Source: a bacterium (GTDB taxonomy: Bacteria > CAIWAD01). Taken from it: 50,563 nt of DNA. Shown here one piece after another: positions 44,878 to 50,563 of this stretch. The stretch covers positions 1 through 50,563 of the forward strand of contig JAUXWS010000105.1 in NCBI GenBank assembly GCA_030685015.1, given 5' to 3'. A model generated the notes under the pieces. The model searched no databases. It had not been told where the DNA came from and was given only the letters and a program-made list of their open reading frames with translations. Every line of letters begins with the position of its first letter. The stretch's first letter is position 1. The translations under genes were made by a program, and so were the position numbers.

Positions 44878-45930
44878 ATGACCCCCGTCCGCGAAAGTTC
44901 CCGACGGTTGCAGGATCTGAAGCTCGCGCTGGGCGCGGCGCGGCGCATCCTCATCGTCACCCACGACAATCCGGACCCGGACTGCGTGGCCAGTGCCATG
45001 GCCTTCAAGCTCATCTTCGAGCACATGGACCGGGAGGCGGTGGTCGGTTCCGGCGGCGAGCTGGGGCGCTCCGAGAACCGCACCATGCTGCAGATCCTCA
45101 ATCTGCGCATCCACCCCCTGGACGAACTCCATCTGCCCGACTTCGACTTCTTCCTTTTTGTGGACAGCCAGCCGGGGAGCGGCAACAATTCCTGCCGCCT
45201 GCCCGCCGATGCCCGCTACGGCGTGGTGGACCACCACATCATGGGCGAAGCCTGGCCCCACGAACCGGTCTTCCTGGACCTGCGCGAGAGCTACGGCGCC
45301 ACCGCCACCCTGGCCTACGAGTACCTGCTGGCGCGCAACCTCAAGGTGGATGTGCCCCTGGCCACCGCCCTCTACTACGCCATCCGCACCGAGACGAGCG
45401 ACATGGGCCGCGGCGCCAGCAAGCCGGACCGCGCCGTCTACCTGAAGCTCCATCCCAAGATCGACTGGGACCTCTTGCATCTGATCGTCAACAGCCGCCT
45501 CCCGGTGGACTACTTCATCATGATGAAGGAGGCCGTCGAGCGGGCCGAGCGCTTCGGCAAGGCGATGGTGGTGGATCTGGGTCCCACCCGCCACCCGGAT
45601 TTCGTGGCCGAGGTGGCGGACACCTTCCGCCGGCTGGAGGGAATCCATTGGGTGCTGGTCTGGGGCTGGCGCGAGGACCGCGTCGTCTTCTCCATCCGCA
45701 ACAACCTGCAGGAACCCCATGTGGGGAGGCTGGCGCGGGAACTGGTGCGGGAGCACGGCAGCGCGGGCGGCCACCGCCACATGGCGGGGGGCCAGGTGTC
45801 GGCGGCGCGCATCGGCCTGGAGGAGGCGCGCCTGCTTTTCCGCCGCAGCATCGTCCCGGCCTTCCTGCGGGCCGTGGGCCAGCCCGAACAGGACGGGGTT
45901 TCCCTCGTCCAGGAAGCGAGCAGCTCATGA
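44878..45930 (+). CDS. DHH/DHHA1 family phosphoesterase
   Basis: Start at MTPVRESSRRLQ (a GTG at 44842 is possible); 350 residues. DHH motifs: THDNPDPDCVASAMAF (motif I), LFVDSQPG (II), YGVVDHHIMGE (III), AIRTETSDMG (IV); the DHHA1 end is GGHRHMAGGQV. Closest in style to NrnA-like enzymes that degrade nanoRNA or dephosphorylate pAp, or cyclic-dinucleotide phosphodiesterases. Cytoplasmic. Overlaps the next gene by 4 nt. Confidence 0.88.
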   Translation: MTPVRESSRRLQDLKLALGAARRILIVTHDNPDPDCVASAMAFKLIFEHMDREAVVGSGGELGRSENRTMLQILNLRIHPLDELHLPDFDFFLFVDSQPGSGNNSCRLPADARYGVVDHHIMGEAWPHEPVFLDLRESYGATATLAYEYLLARNLKVDVPLATALYYAIRTETSDMGRGASKPDRAVYLKLHPKIDWDLLHLIVNSRLPVDYFIMMKEAVERAERFGKAMVVDLGPTRHPDFVAEVADTFRRLEGIHWVLVWGWREDRVVFSIRNNLQEPHVGRLARELVREHGSAGGHRHMAGGQVSAARIGLEEARLLFRRSIVPAFLRAVGQPEQDGVSLVQEASSS

Positions 45931-46874
45931 ACATGTGGTGGCGCCTGCTCATGCTCGGCACCCTGGCCACCCTGGCTTGGGGAAAGGAGCGGCACGGCGG
46001 GGACTTCCTGCGGGCCGAGGTGGGGGCGGCGCCGGTGGCCCGCGGCCTGAGCGGCCTCCTGCTTGCCGACGGGGGCACCCGGGCTTGGTGGAATCCGGCC
46101 CTGTTGGTGGACGGCGGGGCCGGACTGGCTTCCTTCCAGCACCAGGAGGCCTTCGGCGGAATCCTCAGTCTGGACTACCTGTCCTGGAGCGCGCGTTGGA
46201 ACGACCTGCCCGTCGCCGTCTTCCTGCTGCGGCAGGCCGTGCCGGACATCCCCATCAGCCGGTTGCTGGAGGGGGGGGGCACCTTCGAAGAGGGCGGGCG
46301 GCCCGTGGTCCGGCGCGAAGACGCGGCGGACTGGATCCTGGGGCTGTCCACGGCGCGGGAGCTGCGCCCCGGGCTGGCCGGCGGTCTGACGCTGAAGCTG
46401 ATCCACCGCGACCTGGCCGTTCTGCGCGGCCAGGGGCTGGGCCTGGACGCCGGCCTGCGCTGGCAGACGGAAGCGGGTCTGGCCCTGGGCCTCAGCCTGC
46501 GGGATCTGACCGGCAGCGTGCTCTTCTGGGAGGATGGCGAGCAGGACTGGATCGCACCGGAGTGGGCGGTGGGCGCCGCCCTGGACCGCTCCTTGCCGCG
46601 CTGGCGCTCACGCCTGCGGGGGGAGCTTGCCCTGCGGGGCGAGCTGGAGGGCGCCGTGCCCGACCGCGACGGCCGCTGGCGCCGGGCCTGGCTGCACGGC
46701 GGCGCGGAGTGGATCGTGCTGGAGCGGCTGGCCCTGCGCGCCGGCCTGGCCGAGGGCGACCCCGCCGCCGGCGCCGGTCTGATCCTGGGCCGCTGGAGCG
46801 TGGACTATGCCTGGCGCCCGCACCAGGAACTGGGCGCCTCGCACCTCGTCACGCTCAGCGCCCTTCTCCCCTGA
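45927..46874 (+). CDS. PorV/PorQ-like outer-membrane protein
   Basis: 315 residues; ATGA overlap with the DHH gene. A short signal peptide (MNMWWRLLMLGTLATLAWG) and then the pattern of the PorV/UPF0164 barrel: FLRAEVGAAPVARGLSG, GTRAWWNPALL, FQHQEAFGGILSLDYLSW, and strong amphipathic strands to the last residues (LVTLSALLP). PorV-type proteins shuttle T9SS cargo; the two T9SS-tailed proteins in this window make that plausible. Similarity is by pattern, so the exact subfamily is uncertain. Confidence 0.6.
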   Translation: MNMWWRLLMLGTLATLAWGKERHGGDFLRAEVGAAPVARGLSGLLLADGGTRAWWNPALLVDGGAGLASFQHQEAFGGILSLDYLSWSARWNDLPVAVFLLRQAVPDIPISRLLEGGGTFEEGGRPVVRREDAADWILGLSTARELRPGLAGGLTLKLIHRDLAVLRGQGLGLDAGLRWQTEAGLALGLSLRDLTGSVLFWEDGEQDWIAPEWAVGAALDRSLPRWRSRLRGELALRGELEGAVPDRDGRWRRAWLHGGAEWIVLERLALRAGLAEGDPAAGAGLILGRWSVDYAWRPHQELGASHLVTLSALLP

Positions 46875-47101
46875 CACCCTCAGACGAGATCGCCGGGGCA
46901 TGACCACCCGGCGGACAGGGCACCGGGGCCATCCTGCTCCGTTGCCGGGAGTGCCCCGCCTTCATCATCTTGTCGCGGGATCGACAGAGACCGCGCGAGG
47001 CGCGCCTCGGCGGACCACGAGAAGAGCAGGACAGGCGGGACCGGACCCGGCCGATGGCCGGTCGGCTGCGTGTGCTCGGCCGACCATCCACAGGAGAAGC
47101 C

Positions 47102-48646
<1,545 letters not shown>

Positions 48647-48819
48647 TCCAGTCCCGGGCGCCCGCCCGTCGCGGATTGGACACAGGAGCCCATCGGGCCG
48701 TCCGCGGCGACGCGGTGCCCCGTTGCCTGGACACCCCCTGCATTTGATCGCCACGGCCCGCCTGCCAGGGGAACGGCCGCCCCGCCGGGCGGGTTGAGCT
48801 GCCTTCGCAAGGAGGCACC

Positions 48820-50355
48820 ATGTACACGCAGGTCTGGACGGCCGTGCTGACCGGAGTGGAGGCGCAGGGAGTGCGGGTGGAGTGCCATGCCGCTTCCGGG
48901 CTGCCCAAGATCGTCCTCACCGGTCTGCCCGACAAGGCGATCCAGGAGGCCGTCCCCCGCATCTTCAGCGCCGCCCGCTTGAGCGGCCTGCCCATCTCGC
49001 TTTCGCAGCGCATCGTCGTCAATCTGGTTCCGGGGGACCTGCGCAAGAGCGGCTCGGCCTTCGATCTGCCCATCGCCGTGGCCTTGCTGGCCGCCGTGGG
49101 CCTGCGTCCGGCCGACGGCCTGGGGCGCACCCTGGTCCTGGGCGAACTGGGCCTCGACGGCCGCATCGAGCCGGTGCGGGGCGCCCTCTCGCTGGTGGGC
49201 GCGGGCAGCGGACTGGTGGAGCGGGTGCTTGTGCCGACGGAGAACCTGGCCGAGGCGCGGGCGGGCTGCCAGCTGCCCCTGGCCGCGGCTTCCACCCTGC
49301 GCGAGGCCCTGGACTGGATGTGCCGCGACACGGGGGATTGGCGGGCGGAGGGCCCGGATCCCGCCGTGGACGGGCGGAGCTTCAGTCTGGATCTGGCCCA
49401 CGTGCGGGGCCAACGCCAGGCCCGGCGGGCCCTGGAGGTCGCGGCGGCGGGCGGGCACAATTTGCTGCTGGTGGGTTCGCCGGGCAGCGGCAAGACCCTG
49501 CTGGCCCGTTGTCTGCCGGGCATCCTGCCGCCCTTCACGCCGGTCGAGCGCCTGGAGGCCAGCCGCATCCACTCCGTCGCCGGATTGCTGCCCCCCTCCT
49601 GCGGCCTTTTGGCCCACCGGCCTTTCCGCGCCCCCCATGCCACCATCTCCGACGCCGGCCTGATCGGGTCCGGCCGACCGCCCCACGTGGGCGAGGTCAG
49701 CCTGGCCCACCGCGGCGTGCTCTTCCTGGATGAGCTGCCCCAGTTCCGCCGGCCCACCCTGGAACAACTGCGGCAACCGCTGGAGGACGGGCGCGTTCTC
49801 ATCTCGCGGGCCGCCCTGCGCCTGGAGCTGCCCAGCCGCTTCACCCTCATCGCCGCCATGAATCCCTGCCCCTGCGGCATGCTGGGGGACGCCCGCCGCC
49901 GCTGCCGCTGCCCGCCCCTCGAGCGGCAACGCTATGCCTCCCGTGTCTCGGGGCCTGTGCTGGACCGGATCGACCTCCAGGTGGCGGTGCCCGCCCTGCC
50001 GCCGGAGGATCTGCTGGCCGATGCGCCGGCCGAGGCCTCGGCCAGCGTGGCCGCGCGGGTGGCGGAGGCCCGGCGGCGGCAGCAGCGCCGCTATCGGGAT
50101 CGTGGTCGCCAAGCCAACGCCGATCTGGAGGGATCGGAGATCCGGGCCTGTTGCCGGCTGGGGGAGGCGGAGTCCCGCCTGCTGGCCGCCGCCATTTTGC
50201 GGGATTCCCTTAGTGGACGCAGTGTGGATCGCCTGCTCAAGGTGGCGCGCACCATCGCCGACCTGGCTGGGGCGGAGGAAATCAGCCGGAAGGAACTGGC
50301 GGAGGCCATGCTCCTGCGCACCGGCAGGCACTGGAAAGCCGGGGACGAGTCGTGA
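48820..50355 (+). CDS. comM: YifB/ComM family magnesium-chelatase-like AAA+ protein
   Basis: ATG with AAGGAGG upstream; 511 residues. N-terminal ChlI-like domain (GLPDKAIQEAVPRIFSAAR, VNLVPGDLRKSGSAFDLPIA), Walker A GSPGSGKT, sensor RAPHATISDAGLIGSG, Walker B GVLFLDELPQF and the cysteine-bearing NPCPCGMLGD, then the C-terminal Mg_chelatase_C part. In naturally competent bacteria ComM is a hexameric helicase promoting branch migration in transformation; the family is present in many non-competent species too. Confidence 0.95.
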   Translation: MYTQVWTAVLTGVEAQGVRVECHAASGLPKIVLTGLPDKAIQEAVPRIFSAARLSGLPISLSQRIVVNLVPGDLRKSGSAFDLPIAVALLAAVGLRPADGLGRTLVLGELGLDGRIEPVRGALSLVGAGSGLVERVLVPTENLAEARAGCQLPLAAASTLREALDWMCRDTGDWRAEGPDPAVDGRSFSLDLAHVRGQRQARRALEVAAAGGHNLLLVGSPGSGKTLLARCLPGILPPFTPVERLEASRIHSVAGLLPPSCGLLAHRPFRAPHATISDAGLIGSGRPPHVGEVSLAHRGVLFLDELPQFRRPTLEQLRQPLEDGRVLISRAALRLELPSRFTLIAAMNPCPCGMLGDARRRCRCPPLERQRYASRVSGPVLDRIDLQVAVPALPPEDLLADAPAEASASVAARVAEARRRQQRRYRDRGRQANADLEGSEIRACCRLGEAESRLLAAAILRDSLSGRSVDRLLKVARTIADLAGAEEISRKELAEAMLLRTGRHWKAGDES

Positions 50356-50422
50356 ACGAGAAGTGAATCGCACAGGCGGCCGCCACCGGGTGCCGGGGTT
50401 TCGTCAGGGGGGACCCATGGAA

Positions 50423-50448
50423 AAGGGGGCCTCCGCCGAGGCCCCCTT
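50423..50448. terminator. Bidirectional terminator after comM
   Basis: AAGGGGGCCTC (50423-50433) and GAGGCCCCCTT (50438-50448) form a perfect 11-bp stem with loop CGCC. It lies between the comM stop and the end of the minus-strand gene at the window edge and can serve both. Confidence 0.65.
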
Positions 50449-50473
50449 CGGGTGGATGCGGATGTGGCGGTAC

Positions 50474-50563
50474 CTATTTCACGAGGACGGCCTTGCCCGT
50501 CCGGCGCTCGGCGCCCGCCGTCAGGGTGTAGATGTAGACGCCGCTGGAGTGGCGCGAGGCGTC
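50474..50563 (-). CDS. C-terminal end of a T9SS cargo protein (partial)
   Basis: Only the last 29 residues are inside the window, read inward from the right edge: SSGVYIYTLTAGAERRTGKA, then VLVK and TAG. GVYxY...G......GK.VLVK is the typical last strand pair of type A T9SS sorting domains. The body of the protein is outside the window, so its function is unknown. Confidence 0.8.
   Translation of the reverse strand, partial: DASRHSSGVYIYTLTAGAERRTGKAVLVK

Overview
The window looks like a chromosomal segment of a high-GC Gram-negative bacterium of the Fibrobacteres-Chlorobi-Bacteroidetes (FCB) superphylum, perhaps one of its uncultured candidate phyla. The basis is an esterase with a type IX secretion (T9SS/Por) style C-terminal tail (WPNPFN motif), a second protein entering at the right edge with the same kind of tail, a PorV/PorQ-like barrel, lipoproteins, an outer-membrane barrel and several secreted proteins with modular C-termini. 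No rRNA, tRNA or CRISPR array was seen, so the species cannot be fixed.

Region 1 (about 1-11,000) is accessory in character. Several genes are clearly AT-richer than the rest of the window, secreted protein genes are repeated and decaying, and intergenic DNA is structured. A SUMF1-type gene (+) and a three-gene operon of related secreted proteins (-) lie on the left. A broken SUMF1 gene (+) and three fragments of the secreted-protein C-terminal module (-) lie on the right, with a WDG-repeat lipoprotein and a small outer-membrane barrel. Between the two sides sits a distinct island: a protein with an excisionase-like helix-turn-helix, a 23-bp perfect palindrome, two tandem copies of a 301-bp structured repeat whose hairpin stems differ in sequence but keep their pairing, and a tight two-gene operon encoding a RecQ-type helicase fused to a ComF-like phosphoribosyltransferase, followed by a DprA/Smf-like protein. 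This island is the best candidate for an undescribed system (DNA handling, defence or foreign-DNA processing). Its role is inference only.

Region 2 (about 11,180-25,950) holds a large secreted subtilisin-like protease, a GAF-PP2C phosphatase, a DinB-fold protein, a c5-like cytochrome lipoprotein without the usual axial Met, a degenerate GAF/PP2C-like protein, a Cache-HAMP chemoreceptor, the T9SS-tailed esterase, an MmgE/PrpD protein and a two-gene ABC-2 exporter.

Region 3 (about 26,000-50,563) is mostly housekeeping genes in tightly overlapping operons: truD with an isoaspartyl peptidase/asparaginase; a GroES-like orphan; sufE; a DppA/TrpF-like/YjbQ/two glycosyltransferases/M23 peptidase operon; ppiD and cdsA (divergent); a membrane PP2C phosphatase with birA and coaX; an N-acetylmuramoyl-L-alanine amidase, a lipoprotein, a DHH phosphoesterase and a PorV-like protein; a biotin-dependent carboxylase beta subunit; comM/yifB; and the tail of another T9SS cargo protein at the right edge. 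Most starts were chosen by Shine-Dalgarno position or overlap with the preceding stop codon. Many long reading frames on the opposite strand of the GC-rich genes are shadows and are not annotated.
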